Shown here in pieces: positions 12,543-22,303 of a stretch of DNA of 64,000 nucleotides. The position numbers were made by a program, and so were the translations under genes. The stretch's first letter is position 1, and each line of letters starts with the position of its first letter. A model generated the notes under the pieces. The model did no database searches, was not told the origin of the DNA, and saw nothing but the letters and a program-made list of their open reading frames with translations. The DNA is from Pandoraea iniqua (GTDB lineage: Bacteria > Pseudomonadota > Gammaproteobacteria > Burkholderiales > Burkholderiaceae): assembly GCF_902459685.1 (NCBI RefSeq), contig NZ_CABPSF010000002.1, positions 1 to 64,000 on the forward strand, read 5' to 3'.

Positions 12543-13700
12543 TCACTGCAACGAGCACGACAACCAATGCGCGATGCGCACGCCGTCCAGACGTGAGCCT
12601 TCCGGCGTGTCGCTGCCCAGCATCGTGACGATGACGGGGCGGCGCTTATGCACCATCACGCGCATCACCATGTTGTGACCGGACTCATTGATGAAGCCGG
12701 TTTTCTGCACGCTCGCATGCACCTTGCCGTAGCGCACCAGCCGATTGGTATTCACGTACTGCAACTGTCCCTTGCCCGTGCGCACGAGTTGCTGATGATC
12801 GATCGAATACTGGCGAATGAGCGGATAGCCATTCGAGGCACGCACCAGTCGCGCCAATTCGCGCGCGGTGGACACATTGCGCGGTGAAAGCCCCGTCGAA
12901 TTCTCGAAGCGCGTATTGGGCATGTTGAGCGTCCTCGCCTTGGCATTCATCGCCGCAATAAACGCGGGGCGTCCGCCCGGATAATCGCGGCTCATCGCCG
13001 CCGCCGCGCGGTTTTCCGACGCCATCAGCGAGATATGCAGCATGTCGCGACGCGTCAGCGTCGAGCCCACGGCCAGCCGTGAATGCGTGAATTTCAGCGT
13101 ATCGAGGTCGTCGCGCGTGACGGTGAGCGGCTGTCGCATCGACGGTTGATTGTCGAGCCAGACGACGGCCGTCATCAGTTTGGAAACCGAAGCGATGGGC
13201 ATTATGCGATCGGCATTACGGGCGTAGAGCGGCGTATGCGTTTTCTCGTCAACGATATAAACCGCCCGCGAGAACAGCCGCTTACGCGAGGCCGGTGTAA
13301 AACCGCAGCGCGCCAGCAGACGTGGCTCTGCATCGGTGCTGACCTGCTTGCCAGACGACGTCTGCGCGGATGCCGCGGCTGCCGCCGCTTTCGGTGGTAA
13401 TGCCGCTGCTGCACGCCGCTTTGCCACTGGCGCGCCACGCTTGGCGGCCTTCGCAGCGCGTGGCGGCTGCGTCGCTTTGCGCGACGCTTTAGTCCGAGCG
13501 CTCGCCGCCGACTTCCTGACAGGCTTCTTCGCCGCCACCTTCGCCGCCGATTTTTTCTTCTTCGTTGCCTCCTGCCGGCGTTTTCCTGCGCTGGTCTGAT
13601 GCGCGGTCGCGCCGAGCGCATCGCTGACGGGCAGCCCCGCAATGAGCAGGACGATGCCGAACAGCATCAGGCGAGCGAGCGCCACCACACGCGGGGACAT
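12543..13700 (-). CDS. D-alanyl-D-alanine carboxypeptidase/endopeptidase (S11, PBP7-like) with a Lys/Ala-rich linker
   Basis: A periplasmic low-molecular-weight penicillin-binding protein of about 385 residues that trims peptidoglycan stem peptides or cross-links. The three active-site motifs are visible in order: SVSK (SxxK), SEN (SxN) and KTG in KTGFINESG. The N-terminus MSPRVVALARLMLFGIVLLIA is a signal peptide. Between it and the catalytic domain lie about 80 residues rich in Lys, Ala and Arg (KKKKSAAK, AAKRGAPVAKRRAAAALPP), probably a disordered linker. ATG 13700 gives a clean signal peptide; an in-frame ATG at 13766 is an alternative. Neither has a good Shine-Dalgarno. It stands alone, convergent with the IclR gene. 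Confidence 0.88.
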   Translation of the reverse strand: MSPRVVALARLMLFGIVLLIAGLPVSDALGATAHQTSAGKRRQEATKKKKSAAKVAAKKPVRKSAASARTKASRKATQPPRAAKAAKRGAPVAKRRAAAALPPKAAAAAASAQTSSGKQVSTDAEPRLLARCGFTPASRKRLFSRAVYIVDEKTHTPLYARNADRIMPIASVSKLMTAVVWLDNQPSMRQPLTVTRDDLDTLKFTHSRLAVGSTLTRRDMLHISLMASENRAAAAMSRDYPGGRPAFIAAMNAKARTLNMPNTRFENSTGLSPRNVSTARELARLVRASNGYPLIRQYSIDHQQLVRTGKGQLQYVNTNRLVRYGKVHASVQKTGFINESGHNMVMRVMVHKRRPVIVTMLGSDTPEGSRLDGVRIAHWLSCSLQ

Positions 13701-14141
13701 GCGATACAGGCGGGGCAGGGTGGGGCTGAACAGCAGGGGCAACGTTGGATCCCACAGGGCAGACATCTTCGGGCGGTTCCGGAAAAGAAGGGGCGAATGG
13801 CAGTTGCACACAAAAGCGGCCACCTCGTGCAGCGCAGAACGGCGCACGAGAGCCGCCCACGAGAGGCGGGTGCAACACTTGGGGAATCCCTGTTGGACGA
13901 TGCGAGGCGCTGGAGTTCCTGTTCTTTCGCGCGGCGTATTACAAAAAGTTACAAGTGATTGCCAATTCGCGCACGAAAGCTCCGCGTGCCCGGATGAATT
14001 AGCTTTCCGAAATTGGTTATTGGACGCTCCCCGCGCCCACTTCCTAGACTGTCTCTTCGCCTGAATCGGGCACATCAATACAACGCAATCACAACGCGAT
14101 CACAACGCGATCACAACGCAATCACGTCAGGGGAAATCACA
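13701..14141. other. 441-base divergent region between the DD-peptidase and metQ
   Basis: It holds the promoters of two divergent genes. The left 66 bases could code for an N-terminal extension of the DD-peptidase. The right end carries a four-copy 11-base repeat and the metQ ribosome binding site (CAGGGGAAA). I found no fold resembling a SAM riboswitch. Confidence 0.5.
14080..14123. repeat. four tandem copies of an 11-base unit in the metQ leader
   Basis: Units ACAACGCRATC are at 14080-14090, 14091-14101, 14102-14112 and 14113-14123. The outer two copies are identical and the inner two differ from them by a single G for A. The array ends 18 bases before the metQ ATG, directly before its ribosome binding site. 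Confidence 0.95.
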
Positions 14142-14972
14142 ATGCAACGCCGCCAACTCATTCGCTTGCTCGGCAGTCTCTCACTGGCGCTATCCATCGG
14201 CACGATGGGCACCCTCGGCGTGACGAACGCGATGGCCGCCGACAAACCGCTCAAGGTGGGCGTGCGCGGCGGCGTTGACGAAGAGATCTGGGAAGTGGTC
14301 ACGAAGGTGGCAAAGTCGCGCGGCCTGAACGTCGAGACGGTTGTCGTTACCGGCACGGCCAGCCCCAACGAAGCGCTCAACAGCGGCGACCTCGACGCCA
14401 ACTCGTTCCAGCACATCCCGTTCCTGCGCGATCAGGTCAAGCAGCGCGGCTACAAGATCGTGGCCGTGGGCGACACGCTGATCTCGCCCATCGCCTTCTA
14501 TTCGAAGAAGTACAAGTCGCTCGAATCGCTGCCGGTGGGCGCCAAGATCGGTCTGCCGAACGACCCGAGCAACCAGACGCGTGCGCTCGTCATCCTACGT
14601 GACCACGGCCTGATCAAGCTGCGCGACGGCTTCGACCCGTACACCGGCACGGCGACGCTGGCCGATGTCACCGCCAACCCGCGCAAGCTCGACTTCATCG
14701 AAAGCGCTTCCGTGGTGCTCGCGCGCTCGCTGCCCGACGTCGATGCTTCGGCCATCGTCAACAGCTTCGCGTATCAAGCTGGCCTGATCGCCACGCGCGA
14801 CGGCATTGCGGTGGAAAAGCGCGAGAACAATCCGTACGTGAACATCATTGCCGTGCGTGAGAAAGACAAGAACGCGCCTTGGGTCGCCCCGTTGATCAAG
14901 GCGTATCAGTCGGAAGAAGTGCGCAAGTTCATCGAGACCAAGTATCAGGGCTCGGTCGTCCCGGCCTTCTGA
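14142..14972 (+). CDS. metQ: D-methionine-type ABC transporter substrate-binding protein
   Basis: A 276-residue periplasmic binding protein of the NlpA/MetQ family. Residues 1-33 form a signal peptide ending AMA, with no lipobox cysteine, so it is predicted to be soluble and not a lipoprotein like E. coli MetQ. Family blocks are KVGVRGG, NEALNSGDLDANSFQHIPFL, PNDPSNQTRAL, DFIES and NIIAVRE. ATG 14142 is chosen for the AGGGGAAA before it and the clean signal peptide. It is the first gene of a metQ-metN-metI unit; methionine is the family's usual ligand. Confidence 0.9.
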   Translation: MQRRQLIRLLGSLSLALSIGTMGTLGVTNAMAADKPLKVGVRGGVDEEIWEVVTKVAKSRGLNVETVVVTGTASPNEALNSGDLDANSFQHIPFLRDQVKQRGYKIVAVGDTLISPIAFYSKKYKSLESLPVGAKIGLPNDPSNQTRALVILRDHGLIKLRDGFDPYTGTATLADVTANPRKLDFIESASVVLARSLPDVDASAIVNSFAYQAGLIATRDGIAVEKRENNPYVNIIAVREKDKNAPWVAPLIKAYQSEEVRKFIETKYQGSVVPAF

Positions 14973-14990
14973 ACCAAGGAAAAATACGCG

Positions 14991-15842
14991 ATGACGTTAC
15001 GACAGACTGCCGCCGCCCCCGTCACGCGTTTGCCCACGGCTGCGACGCGCGAGATTGCCCACATCACCTTCGACGCACTGGGCAAGGTGTACCCGGGCGC
15101 GTCGAGCGCCGCACTGCACGACGTGTCGTTTGCCGTGCAGCGCGGCGAGAGCTTCGGCATCATCGGCCGCAGCGGGGCGGGCAAATCCACGCTGCTGCGC
15201 ACGATCAACGCACTGGAAATCCCGAGCGAAGGGCACGTCAAAGTCGACGGTGTCGATGTGGCGACGCTCGACGAAGATGCCCTCGTCGGCTTGCGCCAGC
15301 GTGTGGGCATGATCTTCCAGCACTTCAATTTGCTCTCGGCAAAGACGGTGTTCGAGAACGTGGCGTTGCCGCTGCGTGTGGCTGGCGTGCCGAAAGCCGC
15401 GATTGCACCGCGCGTGAATGAATTGTTGTCGCTGGTCGGGCTGACCGGGAAGTCGGACGCCTACCCCGCGATGCTCTCGGGCGGGCAGAAACAACGCGTG
15501 GGTATTGCGCGGGCGCTCGTGCACCGGCCGGAAATCCTGCTGTGCGACGAAGCGACGTCGGCACTCGACCCGGAAACGACCGACGCCATCCTCACCCTCC
15601 TGCGCGACGTACAACGCGAGTTTGGCCTGACGGTGGTGCTGATCACGCACGACATGGGTGTGATTCATCAGGCTTGCGACCGCGTGCTGGTACTCGATCA
15701 GGGCCGCATTGCCGAACTGGGCCCGGTTGAGGAAGTGTTCGAGAACCCGTTGGCCGAGGCCACCCGCGCACTGCTACGCCCGCTGCAACACGCATGGCAG
15801 GGCCGCAACGCCGCAGCGGCGACACGTCAGCGCGCCGTCTGA
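14991..15842 (+). CDS. metN: methionine-type ABC transporter ATPase lacking the C-terminal NIL domain
   Basis: A 283-residue ATPase that powers the MetI channel. It has Walker [10 protein letters not shown] (59-67), a Q-loop in IFQHFN (108-113), signature LSGGQ (162-166), Walker B ILLCDE (182-187) and the switch His in THDM. It ends soon after the ATPase fold in an Ala/Arg-rich tail. E. coli MetN has about 343 residues with a C-terminal NIL domain that binds methionine and inhibits transport; that domain is absent here. AAGGAAAA precedes the ATG, 18 bases after metQ. Confidence 0.9.
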   Translation: MTLRQTAAAPVTRLPTAATREIAHITFDALGKVYPGASSAALHDVSFAVQRGESFGIIGRSGAGKSTLLRTINALEIPSEGHVKVDGVDVATLDEDALVGLRQRVGMIFQHFNLLSAKTVFENVALPLRVAGVPKAAIAPRVNELLSLVGLTGKSDAYPAMLSGGQKQRVGIARALVHRPEILLCDEATSALDPETTDAILTLLRDVQREFGLTVVLITHDMGVIHQACDRVLVLDQGRIAELGPVEEVFENPLAEATRALLRPLQHAWQGRNAAAATRQRAV

Positions 15843-15864
15843 ACGCCAACCGAAATATCACATC

Positions 15865-16509
15865 ATGATCGACAAATATCTGCGCGCGCTGGGCGAGACC
15901 TTGTTGATGGTCACCAGCGCGTGCGCCATCGTTTTTGCCGCCGGCATGCTGATTGCCGTGGTGCTGGTGCTCACCGCACCGGGTGGGCTGGCCCCGCGTC
16001 CGCGTTTCAATCGCGCCCTGTCGGTGGTCGTGAACCTGTTTCGCGCCGTGCCGTTCATCATTCTTCTCGTCGCATTGTTGCCGGTCACGCGTTGGCTCGT
16101 CGGCACGACCATGGGCACTTGGGCGGCGGTGGTGCCGCTGGCCGTGCACCTGATTCCGTTTTTTGCGCGCGTTACGCAAGTGGGGCTGCGCGAAATCGAT
16201 CCGGGGCTGATCGAGGCGGCCCGCGCGATGGGGTGCCGCCGTTGGCACATCGTGCGCCACGTGCTGTTGCCCGAAGCGTTGCCGGCCATTCTGGGCGGGG
16301 CGACGGTAACGGTGATCGCGATGGTGGGCGCGTCGGCGATGGCCGGTGCCGTGGGGGCGGGTGGTCTGGGCGATCTGGCAGTGCGCTACGGCTACGAACG
16401 CTATGAGACGAGCGTGATGTTCAACGTGATCATCATTCTCGTGGCGCTGGTGACCTTCGTGCAATTTGCGGGCGAACGCCTCGCGCGCCGCGTCGATCAT
16501 CGGCGATAG
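15865..16509 (+). CDS. metI: methionine-type ABC transporter permease
   Basis: A 214-residue inner-membrane permease with about five hydrophobic segments. The EAA loop that contacts the ATPase is visible as IEAARAMGCRRWHIVRHVLLPEA, and RAVPFIILLVALLP is typical of MetI proteins. ATG 15865 is chosen because it gives the normal family length (217 in E. coli) and lies 22 bases after metN; upstream in-frame sequence would overlap metN. Confidence 0.9.
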   Translation: MIDKYLRALGETLLMVTSACAIVFAAGMLIAVVLVLTAPGGLAPRPRFNRALSVVVNLFRAVPFIILLVALLPVTRWLVGTTMGTWAAVVPLAVHLIPFFARVTQVGLREIDPGLIEAARAMGCRRWHIVRHVLLPEALPAILGGATVTVIAMVGASAMAGAVGAGGLGDLAVRYGYERYETSVMFNVIIILVALVTFVQFAGERLARRVDHRR

Positions 16510-16530
16510 ACCGATCACCATGCGACGCGC

Positions 16531-16554
16531 GTGCGTCATCAAGTGCGTCATCAA
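16531..16554. repeat. perfect 12-base tandem duplication
   Basis: GTGCGTCATCAA occurs at 16531-16542 and again at 16543-16554, starting 21 bases after the metI stop codon and running into the A-run next to the shared terminator. Confidence 0.9.
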
Positions 16555-16591
16555 AAAAATGGGGCCGCCTGAGTGAATCAGGCGGCCCCAT
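16553..16591 (-). terminator. rho-independent terminator between metI and ggt
   Basis: ATGGGGCCGCCTGA (16559-16572) pairs perfectly over 14 bp with 16578-16591 around the loop GTGAA. On the minus strand the stem is followed by a run of T (the A-run at 16553-16559), so it is a proper terminator for ggt. For metI the stem could work only weakly, having no T-run on that side. Confidence 0.9.
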
Positions 16592-16620
16592 TGTCATGCA
16601 GCGATCAGGTTATCAAGCCA

Positions 16621-18348
<1,728 letters not shown>

Positions 18349-18804
18349 CGTCTTTCTGTTCTTGAGCGATTGAGCGACATAAGGAAACTGCTGGATTGCG
18401 CGCGCGACGTTTCGCACGGACGGGCAGCTCGCTCGAACTGACGGGTGCCTGAGGCTGGCACCGTCGGGGGGGGCGATGTCTCCGCTGCCTTGTTGCCGTC
18501 GTGCGGAAAAATTCCGTCGGCAAACAAGACGGTAACGCAAATTGAGTAATTGGGGAAAGATGCGTCAAAAGTCCGGGCGACGGGCCACTACGCGCATTGG
18601 CGTGGCACTGGACAAATGTGCGGAGTGCGTCAAACCCTTCGCCGGTAAGCGTTGAGTTCGATATGGGGTCAGATGAGTGCGAGTGTTTGGCCGCCGAAAC
18701 GATGGGGCCGGCGTGTGAAATCGCCGAAGGGCTGTTGCATCGTCGCCACGCCGGTTTGACGGCAAAAAAACCGGGGCGTGGCGACGATTGGAATCAAACC
18801 GGAA
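18349..18804. other. 456-base region between ggt and the M24 gene, without a gene
   Basis: It contains the ggt promoter region on the left and, at 18739-18788, a large hairpin at the 3' side of the M24 gene. Short open frames here show no domain or convincing start signal. Confidence 0.5.
18739..18788 (-). terminator. long hairpin downstream of the M24 peptidase gene
   Basis: ATCGTCGCCACGCC (18739-18752) pairs perfectly with 18775-18788. Inside, GGTTT (18753-18757) can pair with AAACC (18768-18772), making a hairpin of about 50 bases, 16 bases after the stop codon. The homopolymer run is in the loop, not after the stem, so it is not a textbook terminator; it may block exonucleases or end transcription inefficiently. 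Confidence 0.5.
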
Positions 18805-19464
18805 TCAGACCAGCAGGTCTTCGTAGAACGCGCCGAAGGGGCGCGTCGGATGGGCGATCTGAATTTCGAGAATCCACAGGCCGCCGCTGGGCGTGTCGGC
18901 CAGATCGGCGAGCCTGCCGGCCTTATAGATGGCGTGCGGGAAGTCGCTCACGCGATGGCCCTTGATGTCGAGGTTGAGCACCCAGCCGAGCGCTTTGGCC
19001 TGCGACTGGGCGAACTCGTAGAGCGCCTGACCGCTCACGCCTTGCGTGCGCCAGTGGTCCTGCACGATCTCGAACAGGCGCTTGGCGTCATCCGCGCAGC
19101 GCTGCATTTCCGGGTCGCTGCCGGTGGTGCGCGTAAAGCCGCAATCGCCCTCATGCGCACCGAACACCACGCCGATGTCGATGAAGTAGATGTCGTCGTC
19201 GCCAAGCACCGGATCGTCGTCGCTGCGCTCGCTGAAGGTGCGCAGCGTGTTCTTGCCGAAGCGGATCAGCACCGGGTGCCAGATACGGTCCATGCCGAGC
19301 TGGCCAAGCAACGCCTTGCTGGCGGCGATGGCCTCCGATTCGCGCATGCCCGGCTGGATCAGGGCCGCGATCTTCTCGGTGGCGTCCCACGTAAGGGCTT
19401 GGGCACGCTGCATGGCGGCGGCGCTGAACTTTGCCCCGACGGCTTCTCTTTCTGCCAACTCCAT
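18805..19464 (-). CDS. M24-family metallopeptidase-like protein (short)
   Basis: A 219-residue protein with the pita-bread fold of methionine aminopeptidase, prolidase and creatinase. The metal ligands look present: Asp in IYFIDIG, Asp in AHEGDCGFTR, His in KGHRVSDFPHA, Glu in WILEIQI and Glu in GAFYEDLLV. It lacks the N-terminal domain of creatinase and prolidase. GGAGAAA lies just before the ATG. It is divergent from a MocR regulator, often a sign of a regulated partner. The substrate cannot be told; a small amide or dipeptide is plausible. Confidence 0.82.
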   Translation of the reverse strand: MELAEREAVGAKFSAAAMQRAQALTWDATEKIAALIQPGMRESEAIAASKALLGQLGMDRIWHPVLIRFGKNTLRTFSERSDDDPVLGDDDIYFIDIGVVFGAHEGDCGFTRTTGSDPEMQRCADDAKRLFEIVQDHWRTQGVSGQALYEFAQSQAKALGWVLNLDIKGHRVSDFPHAIYKAGRLADLADTPSGGLWILEIQIAHPTRPFGAFYEDLLV

Positions 19465-19560
19465 CTCATTTCTCCGCGATATTCAAGACTTGTGGGGAGC
19501 GCTCGCTGCCGTGAAAGGCCGGGTGCGAGCGTCATGGCGTTAAGGATAATGGCTAACTTG

Positions 19561-19566
19561 TATAAT
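19561..19566 (+). promoter_or_regulatory. candidate -10 element for the MocR gene
   Basis: TATAAT matches the sigma-70 -10 consensus exactly, 63 bases before the chosen MocR start, in the 165-base divergent region. The -35 position (CGTTAA) is poor, so an activator, perhaps MocR itself, may be needed. Confidence 0.5.
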
Positions 19567-19629
19567 TCGAAGCGCCATTTCCCCGTCGTTTGATTGGGCC
19601 ACTTTGAATTCACGCAGCCTCTCATTCCC

Positions 19630-21099
19630 ATGCGCCGACGTCATATCAGCGAATCGCTTGAACTGCCGCTCACCGAACGGCGCGAGAAGGAAACGCGGCA
19701 GGCGTGGGTGTACCGCTGCGTGCGCGAGCGCATCGTGGCAGGGGAGTTACGACGCGGCGACCGGCTGCCGTCTACGCGCACGCTCGCGGAGCGCTGGGGC
19801 GTGTCGCGCGGCATCGTCGAGCTGGCGTTCGAGCAACTCACGCTGGAAGGCTACGTGGCCAGCCGCGTGGGCGCGGGAACAGAAGTGGTGGCGGATCTGA
19901 GCGAGCCGGCAGCGACCGCAGCGCGTGAAGGCGCCGAACTCTCGCCATCTCCAATATCACCGACATCCCCATTACCGCAGTTCGAGACAGCGGCGTCGCT
20001 GTCGCTCAAGACGGGGCGCTCGGTCGACGTGGCATTGTTTTCGTTGCCCGCGTGGCGCCGGCATATGAATTTCGCGCTGCGCACGGTGACCTCGGCGGAA
20101 CTGGCCGATACCGATCCGCGCGGCTACGGACCCTTGCGGGAGAGCATCGCCCGCTACTTGCGCGTCACGCGCGGCATCACCTGCGACGCCGATCACATCG
20201 TGATGACCACGGGCATCCGCCACGCCATCGATCTGGTCACCGACGTGCTGGCCGACGCCGACACGACCTACTACCTCGAAGATCCCGGCTACAAGAACCT
20301 CGCGTCGCTGATCGGCGCACCGCCGGAGCGTTGCGTGGGCGTGCCTGTCGACGACGAGGGGTTTTGTGCGGACGCGGCGGATCGCGTCGGCCGCCCGGGC
20401 ATCGCCTACGTGACGCCTGCGCATCAGGCCCCGCTGGGCACGACGATGTCGATCAACCGGCGCATGCAGATGCTGGCATGGGCCGAGGCGCGCGACGTGT
20501 GGATCATCGAGGACGACTACGACAGCGAGTTCAGCTACGGCAGTGCGCCGCTGCCTGCGCTCAAGGCGATCGATACGCAGGGACGCGTGATCCATTGCAG
20601 CAGCTTCAACAAGTCGCTGTTCCCGTCGCTGCGCATTGGCTTTCTGCTCGCGCCTCCGGCGTTGCTGCCGCGTATTGCTGCGTTGCGCTCGGCGTCGGGC
20701 CGCGCCAACAGTCTGATCGAACAGATGGCGCTCGCGCGTTATATCGACGCTGGCGATTTTGCCCGCCATTTGCGCGCGTCACGCAGCGTGTATCTACGGC
20801 GTCGCAATCTGATGCTCGATACGTTGCGCGCCAATCTGCGCACGCCGTGCCATGTCTCGGGCGAACATGCCGGGTTTCATTTCGTGCTGTGGCTGCCGCA
20901 GCAGATCGACGAGACGCAGATAGTCGACGCGCTGCGTGCACAGGGCGTATTTGTCGAGGGGCTGGGGGAATTTGCCCGGGCACAGCGCATGGCGCCCGGA
21001 CTGGTGCTGGGCTACGCCGCCTTCGACGACGCGCGGGTCATCGAAGTGGCGAAGCAGGTGGCGAGGGTTATCGACGCGTACGCAGTTCCAGCCGGATGA
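19630..21099 (+). CDS. MocR-type regulator (GntR winged helix fused to an aminotransferase-like domain)
   Basis: A 489-residue transcription factor. Residues 15-88 form a GntR winged helix (RERIVAGELRRGDRLPSTRTLAERWGVSR). A linker rich in Ser and Pro (about 100-120) leads to a fold-type I aminotransferase domain. The PLP-binding lysine is in SSFNKSLFPSLRIG (about Lys328), with EDDYDSEF and YVTPAHQAPLG also visible. MocR proteins sense PLP or PLP-amino acid adducts (PdxR, GabR, TauR). ATG 19630 is preferred over an upstream TTG. It probably controls itself and the divergent M24 gene. Its 3' end overlaps the convergent SURF1 gene by 32 bases. Confidence 0.92.
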   Translation: MRRRHISESLELPLTERREKETRQAWVYRCVRERIVAGELRRGDRLPSTRTLAERWGVSRGIVELAFEQLTLEGYVASRVGAGTEVVADLSEPAATAAREGAELSPSPISPTSPLPQFETAASLSLKTGRSVDVALFSLPAWRRHMNFALRTVTSAELADTDPRGYGPLRESIARYLRVTRGITCDADHIVMTTGIRHAIDLVTDVLADADTTYYLEDPGYKNLASLIGAPPERCVGVPVDDEGFCADAADRVGRPGIAYVTPAHQAPLGTTMSINRRMQMLAWAEARDVWIIEDDYDSEFSYGSAPLPALKAIDTQGRVIHCSSFNKSLFPSLRIGFLLAPPALLPRIAALRSASGRANSLIEQMALARYIDAGDFARHLRASRSVYLRRRNLMLDTLRANLRTPCHVSGEHAGFHFVLWLPQQIDETQIVDALRAQGVFVEGLGEFARAQRMAPGLVLGYAAFDDARVIEVAKQVARVIDAYAVPAG

Positions 21100-21883
21100 C
21101 AAACCATCCGGCGACGGCCGACATGATGGCCAGCGCGTACCACGTGAGCATGTAGCTCATATGGTTGTTGGGGAACTGCACCACGGTGAGCCCGCCGACC
21201 GGGTAGTCGCGCGCTTGCGTATTGGTGATGTTGCCCGTCGTGGCCTCGCCGTCGCCATTGGGCACCGCGCGCGCGGCACCGACGGGGCCGTCGGCATCCA
21301 CGAAATACGGTGCCACGTCCGACAGCCCGCGTGCGGCGGCGATGGCCGCGACATCGCGCGAATACCAGAGGTTTTCCGAGGGCGAGTTCTTGCGCAGAAA
21401 GCCGCCACCGGCTTCCGTCATGCGCAGCAGCCCGGTGACCGTCACGTCGCCAGACGGCGCGGGCGGCACCGCTTCCTTCCAGCCCGGCGGCACGAAACCG
21501 CGATTGACGATCACCTCGCTGCCATCCGCGGTGCGCAGCGGCGTGAGCACCCAGTAGCCGCCCCCGAGATCGGTGACGGCCTGCACCAGCGTGTCTTTGT
21601 CGAACGCATAGGTGCCGGTGAGCGAGATGTGGCGGTATTCGTCGTCGGCCGCAGTGATAGCCGGCCATTGCGCGCGAGTGGGCGCGGCGACGGGTGGCGC
21701 ATGCACGCGGGTATTCACACGCTCGATCAATTCGAGCTTCCACGCGCGGCGATGCAACTGCCACGTACCGAGGGATACGAACACGGAGATCAGGACCAGC
21801 GTGATGACGCCGAGAAAGACCAGCCGGAGGGGGGAGGGACGCCGGCGGGCGTCCCCCGAATCACGAAGTTGACTGCTGCTCAA
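21068..21883 (-). CDS. SURF1-family oxidase assembly protein
   Basis: A 271-residue membrane protein with two transmembrane segments (about residues 20-40 and 243-262) around a periplasmic domain, the SURF1 plan. Family blocks are SLGTWQLHRRAWKLELIERV near the first helix, NRGFVPPGW in the middle, and FPNNHMSYMLTWYALA before the last helix. SURF1 helps insert haem into haem-copper oxidases. It is the last gene of the cyoABCD operon, 12 bases after cyoD, so it probably serves the bo3 quinol oxidase, as Surf1q does for the quinol oxidase of Paracoccus. Its last codons overlap the end of the convergent MocR gene. Confidence 0.92.
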   Translation of the reverse strand: MSSSQLRDSGDARRRPSPLRLVFLGVITLVLISVFVSLGTWQLHRRAWKLELIERVNTRVHAPPVAAPTRAQWPAITAADDEYRHISLTGTYAFDKDTLVQAVTDLGGGYWVLTPLRTADGSEVIVNRGFVPPGWKEAVPPAPSGDVTVTGLLRMTEAGGGFLRKNSPSENLWYSRDVAAIAAARGLSDVAPYFVDADGPVGAARAVPNGDGEATTGNITNTQARDYPVGGLTVVQFPNNHMSYMLTWYALAIMSAVAGWFVIRLELRTRR

Positions 21884-21895
21884 GGGTAATGCCGT

Positions 21896-22303
21896 TCAAG
21901 GGAGGTTTTTCGTATCCTGCATCATACCCGGCATCATGTTTTGGTTCAGGTGATACATCACCCAGAGCGAACCCGAGAGCGCGATCACGACCAGCACGAT
22001 CGTGAAGATGAGCGAGAGCAGGTTCCAGCCGCCCTCCGACTTCCCGTTCATGTGCAGGAAGTAGATCATGTGCACCACGATCTGAATGGCGCCCAAAAAC
22101 AGAATCATGATCGCGGTGGTGCTCGACTTCTCGAACACCCCGCCCATCACGAACCAGAACGGAATCGCGGTGAGCACCACCGACAGGATGAAGCCGGTCG
22201 CATAGCCACGGAACGTGCTGTGTGGCCCTTCGTCCTCGTGGCCGTGGTCGTCACCATGATCGTGCCCTTCGGCACCGTGCAGCGTCGAATCGTGCGAACT
22301 CAC
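21896..22303 (-). CDS. cyoD: cytochrome bo3 ubiquinol oxidase subunit IV
   Basis: A 135-residue small subunit with three hydrophobic helices ([37 protein letters not shown] and [20 protein letters not shown]), the CyoD plan. The start is a GTG at 22303 that overlaps the cyoC stop as GTGA, with GGGAG about seven bases upstream, so it is probably translationally coupled. No ATG gives a sensible start. The soluble N-terminus is about 25 residues longer than in E. coli (109 residues in total) and is rich in His, Asp and Glu ([20 protein letters not shown]). Confidence 0.9.
   Translation of the reverse strand: MSSHDSTLHGAEGHDHGDDHGHEDEGPHSTFRGYATGFILSVVLTAIPFWFVMGGVFEKSSTTAIMILFLGAIQIVVHMIYFLHMNGKSEGGWNLLSLIFTIVLVVIALSGSLWVMYHLNQNMMPGMMQDTKNLP

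Noticed and set aside
14080-14123. CRISPR array
   Set aside because: The units are directly adjacent, only 11 bases long and lack spacers; no cas gene is in the window.
14024-14141. SAM riboswitch upstream of metQ
   Set aside because: The leader is dominated by the 11-base repeat and I see no multi-helix core of any SAM riboswitch class.
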